Source: Owenia fusiformis (Eukaryota > Annelida > Polychaeta > Sabellida > Oweniidae). From it: a DNA stretch of 64,000 bases. Shown piece by piece: positions 11,132 to 24,500 of this stretch (positions are counted from its first letter, which is position 1; each line of letters starts with the position of its first letter). Made by a program: the position numbers and the translations under genes. The stretch is taken from positions 1,488,001 through 1,552,000 of the forward strand of contig CAIIXF020000006.1 of assembly GCA_903813345.2 (NCBI GenBank), written 5' to 3'. The notes under the pieces are model-generated. The model did not search any database. It saw only the letters and a list, made by a program, of their open reading frames with translations, and was not told the DNA's origin.

Positions 11132-12852
11132 ATTGGACCCGAGTATCTTGGGCCGAGGTGCGGCATATGTGGAGGGACCAGACGAACGGGGGATCCAATG
11201 GTCAAACTCGCGTGTGAGGTCCAATTGAACATGGCACGACTTCATCATATCATACTGGACCCACGTGTCAAGATTTGCCAGTCACACTTTTTAAATAATG
11301 GGGACCTTAAGCATGACACTGTTCCAATGAAACACTTCAATTTTGCCACAGGTGGAATTGAAGTTCTTCCTCAAAGCAGGGCAACCCCGATAATCAATGA
11401 GTTGTGTGGCGTTGTTATATGACATTGCTAGGTAACAGAGCCCCGTTTAACTTCCCTAGAATGTCTGACAACACTTGTCTTATACAGACGGGTTTTGACA
11501 AGGTCACCCTGTCCATCATGTCCAAATACCTACCACATGTTAGGAACACAAAAAAACGTTCCAAAATGAACGCTTTGTTAATATTCTGGATGAAGGTGAA
11601 AAGTAACGACCCCTACCCCCATATTGCAACTTTATTTAACATTACCGAGAAGGTGCTAAGCAAAACAGAAAATTCAGTAATGGATGACCTTTTCAAATAC
11701 TTTGTACCTAACTTCCTTGGGTTTAACCATCTTTCAAGGAATGGCGCCAAAATCCATATGACAGACTTTGGCACAACTTTTTTCGGAAATGATTCAATAG
11801 CGTTAATTTTAGATGGTACATATTTTTATTGCCAAAAGTGTGAAAACTATCACATTGCCCAAAAAATGTACAGTGGTCAGAAAATAAAAACTTTTTAAGT
11901 TTATGTCAATGTGTTTGCCCGACGGCTACGTTATGGATACAGTCGGCCCTTATTATGCCGATGGTAAAAATAACGATGGCAGCATTACTCTCCATATCCT
12001 CAATCAGGGAGATAAGGATCCATTCAATAGTCTGGTAGCTTGGATGGAGCCCCTTGATATCTGTATTGTCGATCGAGGGTTTCGCGATGTCGTGGAATCA
12101 CTTGAATACAGAGGATATGATACCAAGATGCCACACTATCTTCCCAAAGGCCAAAAACAGCACACGTGTAAAGAGGCAAATGAAAGCAGAATATGTACAA
12201 AACTCAGGTGGGTTGTTGAGAGCAAATACGGTCGGTTAAAAAATGGAAAATGCTACAAGACTGCATTGACCATAGTCATTTCCCTAAACTTGGAAAAATT
12301 GTCATAATAGTGACAGCATGTTTAAATGCTTTTCGGCCTCCCGTTGCTACCAATGGCCCAGATGATGTGAATGCTGCGAGAATGATGATGCTAAGAGTGA
12401 GAGATGGTACAAATGAGTTGTATGAGCGAGTGCAAGGTTTGCGAAAAAGGGTTGGATGGCGGAGTGTGGACGCACCTGATCCTGAATTTGACGGATTCCC
12501 CATCCTGACTGAAGATTACCTCAGAACAATAACGTTCGGCGTTTATCAGCTTAAACAAGCCCCGTTATACACTGAGGAACACTTCAATGAGGATGGGGAC
12601 TACAAGCTGCATGTGTATTTTGATTCCGAAGACCCAATCCGTGTTCGCATCAAAAGTAGGTTTATAGGGGCAAAGGAGTATTACCTTTGGATCCAGTATG
12701 GGCAGGGGGAAGAACCAATACAGGGTTGGTATTGTGGGTGTAAAGCAGGACAACGGACAATTGGTTGTTGCGCACATGTGGCTTCTGTTTTGTGGTTCTT
12801 GGGCTTAGCTAGGCACCACCAAAGGCTACTGCACAAAACCCCACAAATGTGA
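11132..12852 (+). pseudogene. Broken DDE transposase, IS5/ISL2EU/Harbinger class, with THAP-like and SWIM fingers
   Basis: Three reading frames join into one protein. 11132-11422 has a C2CH THAP-like module (CGIC, 35 residues, CQSHF). The next frame, to 11898, ends with LILDGTYFYCQ and YSGQK. 11903 to about 12240 has GYVMDTVGPYYADGKN, CIVDRGFRD and RWVVESKYGR. About 12240-12852 ends in a SWIM zinc finger (CGC...CCAH, 12733-12780). The putative catalytic D, D and E are at 11812, 12071 and 12218, all intact. Frame breaks near 11400-11420, 11898-11903 and 12230-12250 make it a pseudogene. A TTCCAG just before 11132 suggests this was a 3' exon. Family placement by motif is firm; membership in Spy is inferred from the surrounding insertion. 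Confidence 0.8.
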
Positions 12853-13201
12853 TGCATGGATGCAGCTGATGCAGTGCGAATTCTTCCATACACAGACAAT
12901 AGTTCGACTGGTGCAAGTGACAGTCATTAGTGCAATCTGCATCGTACAAACGATTGTTTCAAAGCAAATCTACTAATTTTGTCACGAGTTCATTAATATT
13001 GATACGCCATTATCTAATGTCAACATTTTGCTACGTGAATTATACGTTAATGCAACGTGTTGAATAATAGTAGTAGGCTAGTAGTAGTATTCACATATGA
13101 TGATCTAATAAGTTACCGATGTGTGTTTGTTTTGTTTTAATGAAATACTTTCATTTACCAATGAGCTATTGTTCTTTTTCTGCTAATGAACCTACCGCCA
13201 T

Positions 13202-13379
13202 GTTAGCATTTGCGAATTCAATTGCCGTCTGGCGGCTGACGGTTGAATTTACATTTTATCCCCAACTCATTTAAATATAAATAGAACAGTGGCATGAACT
13301 ATTTGTATTGAAATGAGTTCCCGTAAACAGTTTCTTAATTCGGCAACCGCCAGCTGGCAGTTGAATTTCCGAATGCTAC
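13202..13379. mobile_element. Foldback MITE, GAATTCAAC family
   Basis: GTTAGCATTTGCGAATTCAA with CTGGCGGCTGAC at the left pairs with GCCAGCTGGCAG and TTGAATTTCCGAATGCTAC at the right. The centre contains inverted AACTCATTT / AAATGAGTT. It is the same family as 3470-3592. Confidence 0.65.
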
Positions 13380-15757
13380 TCAAATGTGAAATTGCATCCA
13401 ATGCTGTTTGTGCAACTGAGAGTGGAAGTATGTAGCGATGCACGTGTTATAAGAATGAAAGTAATGTGTACCATGTCCAAATTCACACATTTTATAACAT
13501 TTTACGATCTAGCATATTCTGCTTTCAATTGCCTCTAGTATTATATTTTCATACATTGCGTCATTTCATTCCCGGTTATTTTTGGGTTTGTCGCATTTTG
13601 GGTATTCATACGAGGACGACAGACTTACCACTATTATTCGCGACGATCCTTTAGCTTCTTTTAGTGTTATTGATACGCCGACAATGAGCGAAATGCCTAA
13701 GTGAGATTCTCTAAATGTGATTATTGAAACGAAAACTACTTGATAGTCAATTATAATTCTTCCAGTTTTTTGAATTCTCTCCGTTATCATACGATGATAA
13801 CAGGATTTCATTATCTTTGCAGAGAATCATTTGGTTCCTCACTAAAAGCCATCATTCATGCGAGAACCACCCGTTTGCAAGGAAGTATTTTTTTAACAAT
13901 TGTATATATAATTGTATTCCTTCATATAATAGTTCACACGACTTAACAATTTTTCCAGCCTGGCTTTTGTCATGGATATAGCTCCATGCTTTTGTCCAGT
14001 GTTCGATTGCAAGTACTATCTGCGACAAATATTCTGTTTTACAAATGTGCTCAGTTATGCATATTAATACAATAACCCAGATGCGAGTAGAAATAATCTT
14101 GATTTACGTCATTAAAAATTCAAAATTCAGTCAAAGTAATATCATATCTGAAATCTACATGTAAAATTACATCTAGAAATGTGGTTTTAAAAAGTGTTAA
14201 TCAACTTTGAAAAATTAATTTTCCTTGAAAATGTGACTTCTAGCTTGGGGAGATTCCCCATAGACCCCATGCTATAAAATCACAAAAAATGAAATATCTT
14301 TTCTTTTAGTGGACGGATAATATTTTGCTTTACTGGACATATTTTCATTAGTATAAGTATCAGACGCATAAGGGTTATATGAAAATTGAGCCACTTAAAT
14401 TGATAATATTCAAGTTTAGGGGAACTTTCTTATATACCTGCCATGTTAATTGACCCGAATCAGCCACCTGGTGGTGAAACTGGTAACTACCTACTCGCAT
14501 TTGGGTAATTGAAAGCTATTTTTCCAAATGTTCAATCAGTTATGTTATGAAGGAGTGTGGCATTTTGCTGAAAGTCTTGAAATTGCTACCTTTTCAATGG
14601 ACACACAATTATATCAGAGATCCGAACCAAAATCATGCATATTCTCTCCTGTATTATTACATGGCAGAGAAATAATGTTTCGCATACATGCAGAGCATCA
14701 GCAAAACAACAAACAATTAACCCGTAAAACAAAAAATCAGCGATGACTCTATCAATTTCATTCAATATACCATAAAGCCACGTACTTTCCTAGCGTATCT
14801 CTTCCTTGCAACGATATGTCATCCATTCGCATGGGATAATGCTTGGTCGAATGGTCATATTTTGCACAGTGGGCAAAATCGGCGATCGCCTCGCGGACAA
14901 CTTTAAAAATCACTGAAGTCGGTGCATGGGACCAGCTGCTATTGAAAGAAAGTTTTCATAACCATGCTCAACATGCAAGATTGCATCCCATGCATTCAAT
15001 TATCCATATGACCACCATTTCTATACTGCTTCTCTCTCGAGGAGTAAACTTTTTTACTTTTCGTGGAATATTTCTTGTGGTAATTCATAGTATATCATCC
15101 CCATCATCCAGAAATGATCAACATCCAAAATTATTTGACAATTCATTCATACTAAAGCGTTGAGAATAAATTGAATTTCATAACTGATTATACTTGCCAT
15201 CAAAAATGGTTGCAGTGTATCGACACACGATTCAAGTGCATTTAGTCCCAAATTATGTTGAACAGTCTAATCCCAAACTCCATTATACAGCATTTACTTG
15301 CGAGACAATAATATCAATAGCTCGTATTTCCATATTTTCACATGATGATTCCAGATTGAAACAGACACGTAATCATTTTAATGATTTATTTTCGTCATTA
15401 AAACCTATAAAATAAGATACCAAAAGACAACTATGCTGTATTTTATGAAAAATGTTTACTACACTATACTCGAATGACATTTGTATATATCTGGTTGCAT
15501 TTGTTTTGGTTAATCAAATGTGTAGGCTCTTATATTTAGATGTTTTTCTGCCATGTTATTTTCCAAAAAATAACATGGTTGGAACATGACGTTACAGGTT
15601 TATTGCACATCAATAAATGAATGTGAAATATACAAAATGTTATAGGTGTACAATGGAATATTTTTCCATATATAAGGATTCTGTGGTCTTTTGATTCTCT
15701 ATTTTTGTTTGATTTATAGACGAAAATGAAACATTTAATGCAGCTGTAGGTATATTC
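13380..15757. other. AT-rich DNA, no gene recognised
   Basis: Only short, unconvincing ORFs occur (the longest about 106 codons at 14843). They have no recognisable domain, plausible splice structure or codon pattern. I see no RNA gene. It lies inside the 19.4-kb insertion. Confidence 0.6.
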
Positions 15758-15910
15758 ACTGGTGATCCACTCGATTACGCTGGTTACCGAAACGGTTCGT
15801 TTTGGTGACAAAATGTCGGAACGTCGAAGGTACGATTTTTCTTTTTTGCTTATTTCGCTCGTTGTAGGCAGAATCCCCACGACATTTTTCTAACAAACGT
15901 GTTTCAGTAT
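15758..15910. mobile_element. Half copy of the ACTGGTGATCC foldback
   Basis: It starts ACTGGTGATCCACTCGATTA and continues with ACAAAATGTCGGAACGTCGA and CGTTGTAGGCAGAATCCCC, matching the left arm of 2398-2867. The second arm is absent. Sequence on to 17359 contains no recognised feature. Confidence 0.6.
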
Positions 15911-17359
15911 CGTTACGTTGTTTTATGAAAGACAACATTGTAGTTGCTGTTATTCATTGTAGTTGAAGTCACGGGCGTTCTAATGTTTTAAGAAATGTTT
16001 TCTACGTTTTCGTACTTCTTGTAATGTCATCTCTCCAATGAACTTTAAGTCAGTGTTGACTTGTACATGCAATCACAAAACCAAAGACATCAACTGTCTC
16101 TCAATATCAGGAAGAGAACATGTGGGTACTGAGACATGGCGTTACTTTGTTATGCAAATCCCGCGCAGGTGATAAATACATGCATCGAGACAGCAAAATT
16201 GTAGAAGTTTATGTATGTTGTTGATTCATGTATCCAATGAGTCCTCATTACGCGCACGTTTGTCTGCGGAAAACATGCACCGAAGTATGTAACCAAAGGG
16301 TTTTTCCCACGATGGTATGCTGAATATCTCTAGTCACTTAATTGAGATTCAATAGATTTTCATACAATGTTGATGATTTTCCCTATAGACATGGCTTCAT
16401 ACGAAAGCACATATAGTATACTATGTGGTTGTTCTGCAACACTTTATGTTCACCATTTATTGTTATTATCACAATGTAATTTTTTATCGGTTACTCAAGA
16501 CATCGTTTTACAAGATAGAGTAATTCACTCAGGACAATCAAGTATTTCATTTCCCAGTTACATGTATGTATGGGAACCGGATGAGAACCAATAATAACAC
16601 GGCGCACATTTTGCAGGTTGATTGACTTTATAATTAGCTCCATGCAAACTGCAATCAGACTCCAATCGTTGCTACAATTAACATAATTAACTAGCCGCAT
16701 AATAACAAATTGTAAAGAACCAGTAATTAACTTGAAGTATGGTTGCAGTTTCAATAGATTAAGCGGTAGCCGTCATTTGAAATAAATGTACAGGTTTCAT
16801 CATCATGGAATTCGAATAAAATATCTTTAATGATTTGTCATAGTTGCCATTACTGTATTTTGACAAATATCAGAAAATATTAGCTGCCATATATAGTATG
16901 AATTATAAAATGTTGTACTAGATCCTTACATTTTTCAAATAGTTGCCTAAAATGTCCACTTGACTCTATTTGTATATTGTTTCGATTTATCAACTCATCG
17001 TATTTTATATATTAGTTTTACTTAAAATGTGATCATTTAACATACGGTAATTCTTTTGAACGTTTTCAACAAATTGTACACTCCTTTCTCCAGTTCTAAT
17101 GTTTGGGAATGTTTCATTCTCGTTTGCGTTGTCTTCAAAAGTGACATTTTCATGGCTCTCATTCATGTGCGCACATATATTGTTATATTGTTGTATTTGT
17201 TATTGTTATCGAAAATTAGTTTTAGATTATGTAAGAAAATGTTCAATTTGGATAATATGTAATTATCATGTACAGGATGGAAATTGAAATTGAAAACTCT
17301 CACACATTAAACTACTGCACTCTTCAAACAACATGTAGTTACTGAAAAGTACTCGTTTA

Positions 17360-17464
17360 TGCCCTGGTCACACTTCCTCCGATTTTCACTACGGCGCCCG
17401 GCCGATTGAGTATTTTGTTTAAAATTAAATACAATATTGAACAAAACACTCAATGACCCAGGCA
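17360..17464. mobile_element. Harbinger-type MITE, complete, TSD TTA
   Basis: It starts TGCCCTGGTCACACTTCCTC and ends CAATGACCCAGGCA, with TTA on both sides (17357-17359 and 17465-17467). The CGGCGCCCGGCCGATTGAGT block is shared with 4213-4334. Confidence 0.8.
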
Positions 17465-17467
17465 TTA

Positions 17468-17842
17468 GTGACAATATGTGGGAACATCGAAGATTTAATG
17501 ATGTTTCTTTTGCCTTATTTCACGATCTGTAGATAGTTTTCATGACATTTTTAGCAAAAACGTATGTGTCAGAGTATGTTTAAGGGAATATGCAAGTTTG
17601 TGATGAGCGATCGTTCAAAAGACGACAGTCTCATCAATATAATATCTCACTAGTATTACGTAAACGGTAGGATGATTCTATTGTCTTCTGAATTATCTGT
17701 TCGCAAAAAATGGTGTTCTTATTAAAGCATATGAAACTGACAAACGTTCGTAATAAAAATGTCCTCGAAACAATTCGTGAAATAAGGAAAAAGGAAATCT
17801 TAACTTCGAGATGACATGACGATATTTTGTTACCTAGTTTGA
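17468..17842. mobile_element. Diverged ACTGGTGATCC-family foldback
   Basis: GTGACAATATGTGGGAACAT / CTTATTTCACGA near the left is inverted near the right (TCGTGAAATAAGG, ATGACGATATTTTGTTACC). GACAACAGAACC-like central blocks also correspond to 2398-2867. The ends are eroded. It abuts the Harbinger MITE. Confidence 0.5.
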
Positions 17843-20164
17843 AGAGTACAGTGTAGTTCGATTGAAGTAGCTCCGATGAGGCTACACAGATAATTAATTG
17901 TTGCAGAATATCATCAACATGACATATAGTATTGTCCGGATGTAATTAAATAACAGTTGTAGTATATGTAGAATAGAATTTTGAATAAAAATATATTATA
18001 TGTGATAATTGATAAATCTGAATGTGCATTTTGTTTGTTCAATTAAGTAAGCTTTAGATTTATTTTATTTGAGACAGAATGCAAAAACAGCATAGTACGA
18101 GAGATGAGCAATCCGGTTTGGTGAATGGCTTCTCGTATTGGAAATGATTATTAGCAATTGTTATATTCAATTATACTCAAAAATGGAAACCGACCTTTAT
18201 ATAACTCATATAACGGATGATCACACTTGACAATTGTCATATCCTTGCATTGCTTATGTTTAATACTTAACTTTATCCAACGATTATTGTGTAATCTGTA
18301 CAATAACACCCATTGATTTTTCTGATATTCTCGTGTGCTACTCATACGGCTGATATCGTATATGTACAGCCATTTTGTAAACTTGAATGACATGTTTTAA
18401 TTTTATGAATTATTGAAAATCAACGTGTGATCAAAACCTAATACCAGATCATTTTGCCTCTTAGGTATGAAATATTTAAGGTCAACTCAGGAATAAAACA
18501 TATCACTCAAAATAATCTGGGTTTTGGATTCAATCATCATTGTGAAAAGCTGTATTTCATTTGGAGAGAATATTGTAATGCATTTTATGAATGGATTTTG
18601 GCAGTATTTAATTTTTGACTAAAGTTTTATTTCCGTTTTCATCTCCCATAAGGATCCCAATTCCCCTTATCCTCTAGTAGTCACTCCCGAAACTAATCAA
18701 AATATTGTTCTTAAAAACCTTTTGTTATCGAAACATAAATCGATATCTTAAACAAATCAAAAATGCCAATCAATAAAAAGAACCAATGAAATAATTAATA
18801 AAGCAGGCATCACTAACGGCTTTTCGAGGAGGGGAAATATGAATATGAATTCGGGTATATGAGCTGGTATATGAGGTTCTGGTTGTTTAGATTATCCCAA
18901 AGTCAATATAATACATTTCCCCAAGACCTCGAGGCATGGGTTTCAAGGACAGATATAGAATGGAACCGACTACAGATTGGTATTTTTATCCCATACCACT
19001 CTGATGGCGACGATTAACACTGATGGCGAGCGGCGGAGATTCTGTAAGACAGAATCAAATCATCTGCCCGCTTAGCAAGAAAGTAAAGATTCCTGCCACT
19101 TGTCGGAAGTACATAGAAATTATCCTATATAAGGTTCGAGATATTTGGATTATCCCGAGGCCAATATACACTTCTATAATGATAACAATATATCTGCCCG
19201 AAGGTCGTACCTGTAGGTCCCGAGGGTAGACACATTATATTGGCCCAGGGATAATCCCAATATCCTTAACCGACTATAAGATGATCTGTTTATTCCCCCA
19301 ACAATCTTGCTCAACTAGTTGTATTGTTCAATTGGCCGAGTTCAGAAAAAATCAACCGTAGGGATTTTTTTAGAATAGTCATGTTAAGTTTTGTTTTCTT
19401 GACCGTAGTAGGATTTTCCTGTTCTTTCAATCAGATATTATCTACATTTACATTTTCGTATCTTTGATCATTTACAGGGAAGAGTACAGTCTATTCCTTC
19501 CCTTGTTTCAATCAGCAAACAGATCGCGATCGTCTTCATTTTTTGCCATTCCACCAACTTACGAAAGGCCATTGTAACGTAGCGGGCAGATATAAAACAC
19601 CCGTTCAGGCCGAGACGTTAAGCTGTATCTGCCCGCTGACTGTGAACTGTGAGTAAATTAAAACGGATGTTTGAGGTGTGTAAACGAACCAGGATACGCA
19701 AATAACACATATGAAGCTACATTTTGATAAATCCGCAACACGAGACTGGACTCCGATTATAATATGTTGAATTTAATTCATTCGTTTTACTATCTACATA
19801 TTCCCTTTTGACTTGAAAACAATGAAACGGTGCTTCCCTCTTTAAAATAATTAATCATTAAAAGCGTATAAAACTTGAAAAATAACTAGTCAATCCCCGG
19901 GAATCTGAGCCTCCTATCTTTTAACATGGGAAAAGTGGAAAAAGGTCTCAAAAACATATTTCTAGGGGCGCGCCTTTCATTTATTTTCATTTTCTAAGAT
20001 TTCTGATAACTAGGTATCTTACAACTGTCACACTTTGCTTCTATCTTATATAAGGCATTGCAATGATTGAATCACAAGTAAAGGGTCTAACCTTAAAAAA
20101 TGAGTTCATGGCTTTGCTAAATATGTTCTTAAAAAAATAATTTTTTTATAACACATGTTGTCTT
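17843..20164. other. AT-rich DNA with small hairpins, no gene recognised
   Basis: Two hairpins stand out. In 19150-19255, TTGGATTATCCCGAGGCCAA pairs with TTGGCCCAGGGATAATCCCAA. In 19577-19636, AGCGGGCAGATATAAA pairs with GTATCTGCCCGCT. Both look like remnants of small inverted-repeat elements; CTGCCCG recurs at 19061 and 19194. No coding or RNA gene is supported. Confidence 0.5.
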
Positions 20165-20278
20165 TTGGTATATCAAAATCCACCTCATTTCCAAAAAAGT
20201 GTCAAAATTCCATGATGATAACTTATAGAATAAAAGAGTTGCAGCATTCTAAAAAGCTCTCCTTAATGGGGGTACACC
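20165..20278 (-). repeat. Right terminal inverted repeat of the 19.4-kb insertion
   Basis: Reverse complement of 911-1025 with moderate divergence. Reading inward from 20278 it gives GGTGTACCCCCATTAAGG, GAGAGCTTTTTAGAA, ATCATCATGGAATTTTGACA and GAAATGAGGTGG. It borders TTTGTTGAT of the interrupted element. Confidence 0.75.
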
Positions 20279-21548
20279 TTTGTTGATATTTGTGAATTTT
20301 TTCTTTCGGAATGCACATTGCTGGATCACAGAACCTTGCCTTGTTCGTGATGCACGAAAAGTGTATTGTTAATACTTGACGTCGTTTGGATATTTGGATG
20401 TGATTGACGTTTTCGTTAATCTCCAACCACTGTCACTTCCAACTTAATTTTTGAAAGCCAAATATGATAGTCACGAATTGATATTTAAGTCACACGTTGA
20501 TGCATACATCATGTGTGTACATTAACGGTCGAATACATGCCAACTTATATTTTATATAAATATCCACAGTTAACTCAAATCATCAATTCTCAAAACGGTT
20601 TATCAGATAACCTGGTGAGTTTAATGTTTCATTTTAATTTATAATTATGGTATCGGATTTGAGTATGAAATTGGTCGAGGCTTAAACAAAGCAATAAAAC
20701 TGCGTGAAACCTTTTTTGAAAATTCGAACGATTTTTCAAGAATTCTCCTTTAAAGTGTTACCACAGTGCTCCCCGGGAGTGGAAATTTCGTCTTGTATAA
20801 TCAAAATAATAGCGGGTGGTTTGAATTTTTGTTCGAGTTTATAGCTCAGCATCTATAAATTTAAAAACATGTCGCCTCATTGAGAGGTATATGCAGATTT
20901 TGGCGATCTATCATAATAAAAGGCTACATTTTGTGCAAAAACAGGAGTTGACACGCTTACATTTGGAATTGAAATTTCCTACATAATTGTTGACTCATGT
21001 TTAAAAGTCATGAAAACAAGGTTGAGCACAAAACAATGACCCAGTTACTGTCTATTTAGCATGGGATCACTAAGGGAAATATTATTAATAACTTAAATCG
21101 TCAACGGTTAAGTTGCATTCCAAGAAACTTATCAATTTAGAAATGCAAAATGTTCAATTTTGTTTTTTAATTATAAAAATGGCACCTGTAGAGAACAACG
21201 TTCACAAAATTATTTAAAACGGAGATATTTACTTATCTGTTACATTCGTTGGCATGTGTCAGGGAGTAAATAAGAAGAATATGCATTTGATTAATATCTT
21301 GTTCCCAAAGAAGTTTGTTAAGGAGCGGTATATCTTAACGTACTTTTATCATCCCGAACTCAAATATTTTGGAATACTTATTTTGAGAACGCTTAATTGA
21401 GAATGGATTCGAGATGTACTCAAAATTAATACGTAAAATTGTGTATTATCATTTTATTAACCACCTCTCAAATTATTTTTGAAATCAAAGATGTGCGATT
21501 TTTGAGATTTTTATTTTCGAATGTTGACTTAGTTACTCGGCTTGACTG
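20279..21548 (+). mobile_element. Right part of the split 1.87-kb TIR element
   Basis: It continues the 315-910 element from TTTGTTGATATTTGTG and runs to the inverted end GTTACTCGGCTTGACTG. It is close to base-for-base like 23532-24799. It lies only 33 bp upstream of an exon of MOXD1-like copy a. Confidence 0.85.
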
Positions 21549-21581
21549 AATATGATGTTTCAAACTAAATTATGATTTCAG

Positions 21582-24500
21582 GGTGACGAATTGCGTGTTG
21601 AATGTAGATATGACACCACCAGCAAGGACACAGTAACCTGGGTGAGATAACAATTGGTCATATGAATAACACAAATCATTTTGGAGGTTGGAATTACATA
21701 AACTTTATACTTTTATAAAAATGATGTAAACCTCTTCCTGTTTAGACAAAGCAAAACATCATGTTTCATATCCATCTAATAAAACTAATATTCATGCAAA
21801 CCATTTGACAGGTTGATTTGAAATGTTCAGATATGTTTTTTGGTATACAAATTGCAAATTTGAAGATGACTGCATTTGATTTTCCGTTACAAGATTAAAG
21901 TCTCGCAATTGCTTTCTGGCAAACTAACCACTGGACTGGATTTAATTTTCACATGGATGCTTCTTGGTATGAAAATCCAGAAAATGGTTATTTTTTGGAC
22001 ATGCTTGGCAAATTATATCGTAGTCCATCAACCTTCTCTACCTCTCGTTGACTAGGGTTTGTACACTACTATTAGGTATGATGTTGATTACCTTGTAATG
22101 TTAACATCATGGCACGATTTTCAGATTTTGTTAGTTGGAAGCTGTTTGAGTTTTCCTTTGCTAATGTTGTCCATTGTATTACTTTTTGATTTTACTGTTC
22201 TATACGTAGAGCGTTTACACACAGAGTTTTTATTGTAGGGTGGACTGGGGACACTGGAGGAGATGTGTATAGCATACATTATGTATTATCCAAGAATAAA
22301 CATGACGACATGCCAAACGGTCTCCAGAACAAGTGAGCTGTTGTCAATTGCAGGAGTCACTGAAACAACGTGAGCTTCTTTCTTACCATGGATTTTCAGG
22401 TCGTGGTGAGGTCTTGCACAAAAAGGGTCCGTCTTAAAATGTTTACATGTTTTAATCGTAAATTGGCACCTTGACTTATAATAATGAAGGTAAATCATTA
22501 AAACTAGTGATATAAAAGGGGACAGAGCCATTTTCCATTTCAATTCCTTAACTTTGACCTACGGTTCAAATGTATATATTGCTATTTGAATTGTATCAGA
22601 AACACTATGACGATAACGTATCGGTTCATGTATTCATTCAGGATTTTTTTAAAAGGAAACAGCTCACCCTTAAATTCAAACAATTTAGCGTTTCAATTGT
22701 TTTTGATGGGTCATCTGTGTGAAGAAATTATAAAGAACTGCACCTGCTCACCACGCATTTCTCCTGTTTACTAATATAGCAACTCACAAAATGTTATGTA
22801 GTCATAAATGCGAAAAATAAGGGGATGATGAGGACCAAATTTTAGTTAGGAAATATTATGTTTGTTTTGGATCAGAGCAGAAACTTCAATATTTTTTGAC
22901 GACCCACGTTCTTATATAATGTAGTCTCACATCTCGGTCAAGCCAAGTAACTTAGTCAACATTCGATATTCGTATGTCCATCAATATTAACTAAGAATGG
23001 TGCCACAATTGAAGTAAACCTCTGTTTAATTATTTTCAATAAACCTATCAGCAAACGTGTAAATGATAAATTTGATGTTCTGTTACATATTGGTGAAGCA
23101 GTCTTTGGGATATGGCCTAAATTTCTGAATTTCCACTATGTCCCTGTATACCCCTACTTAAAAACATGTATGTTATTTGTCATTTTTCATTATGAATCAA
23201 CCATAAATGTATTTTTTTCTTGTTTACATACAGAATGAACTTTTTGTTTTCAAATATTGAAAGATGGTACTGCATTTATTTTTTCATGACATGGAGGAAA
23301 CAAATGCGTGTCAATTTATACTGTAATATCCCACACACTTATATTTCAAGGGTAGTTTTGAAGAATAATCAAGAAAATCCATGTTTTCAAATGAATTCAT
23401 CCTTGTCAAAGAACGTAAATGAGGATATGCGGTTTAAAAAACTAACAACATGTTTTAAGTTCTTACAATTCTTGTTTAAAACAAACATTTCGAAAGTTGT
23501 GATTTCGAATGTAATATCCAACTCAATGAAATTTGTTGATATTTGTGAATTTTTTCTTTCGGAATGCACATTGCTGGATCACAGAACCTTGCCTTGTTCG
23601 AGATGCACAAAAAGGGTATTGTTAATACTTGACGTCGTTCGGATATTCGGATGTGACTGACGTTTTCGTTAATCTCCAACCACTGTAACTTCCAACTTAA
23701 TTTTTGAAAGCCAAATATGATAGTCATGAATCGATATTTAAGTCACACGTGGATGCATCAACATGTGTCTACATTAACTGTCGAATACATGCCGACTTTC
23801 ATTTATTTAAATATACACAGTTAACTCAAATCATCAATTCTCGAAACGGTTTATCATATAACCTGACCTGAGTTTAATGTTTCATTTTAATTTATAATTA
23901 TGGTATCGGATTTGAGTATGATTTTAGTCGAGGCTTAAACAAAGCAATAAAACTGCGTGAAACCTTTGTGAAAATTCGAACGATTTTTCAAGAATCCTCC
24001 TTCAAAGTGTTACCACAGTGCTCCCCGGGAGTGGAAATTTCGTCTTGTGTAATCAAAATAATAGCGGGTGGTTTGAATTTTTGTTTGAGTTTAGAGCTCA
24101 GCATCTATAAATTTAAAAATGTGTCGCCTCATTGAGAGGTACATGCAGATTTTGGCGATCTATCTTTATAAAAGGCTAAATTTTGTGCAAAAACAGGAGT
24201 TGACACGCTTACATTTGGAATTGAAATTTCCTACATAATTGTCGACTCATGTTTAAAAGTCATGAAAACAAGGTTGAACACAAAATAATAACCTAGTTAC
24301 TGTCTATTTAGCATGGGATCACTGAGGGAAATATTATTAATGACTTAAATCGTTAACAGTTAAGTTGTATTCCAAGAAACTTATCAATTTAGAAATGCAA
24401 AATGTTCAATTTTGTTTTTCAATTGTAAAAATGGCACCTGTAGAGAACAACGTTTTACAAAATTATTTAAAACGGAGATATTAACTGATGTAACATTCGT

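Larger units (their letters stand above)
911..20278. mobile_element. 19.4-kb insertion with inverted ends, Spy-like (AAA|TTT target, no TSD)
   Basis: The first ~110 bases (from AGAGAACCCCCGATAAGG) are an inverted copy of the last ~110 (reading inward GGTGTACCCCCATTAAGG). Both continue into the shared string GAGAGCTTTTTAGAA, and weaker similarity may reach ~180 bp. The host element reads ...GAAA then TTTG... across the site, exactly as uninterrupted in the intact copy at 23531/23532, so nothing was duplicated or lost. Insertion between AAA and TTT without duplication is the published hallmark of Spy transposons, relatives of IS5/ISL2EU/PIF-Harbinger. A pseudogenised transposase of that broad class lies near the centre (11132-12852). 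Inside are many other elements and a satellite, so it is either an unusually large element or a small one swollen by nested insertions. No host exon was recognised inside. Confidence 0.7.

Noticed and set aside
10482-11248. Several minus-strand Cys/Val-rich ORFs
   Set aside because: They are the translation of the CACACA/GACACT microsatellite.
13466-15415. Cluster of short ORFs within the giant insertion considered as cargo genes
   Set aside because: None has recognisable motifs or plausible exon structure, and lengths are as expected by chance in AT-rich DNA.
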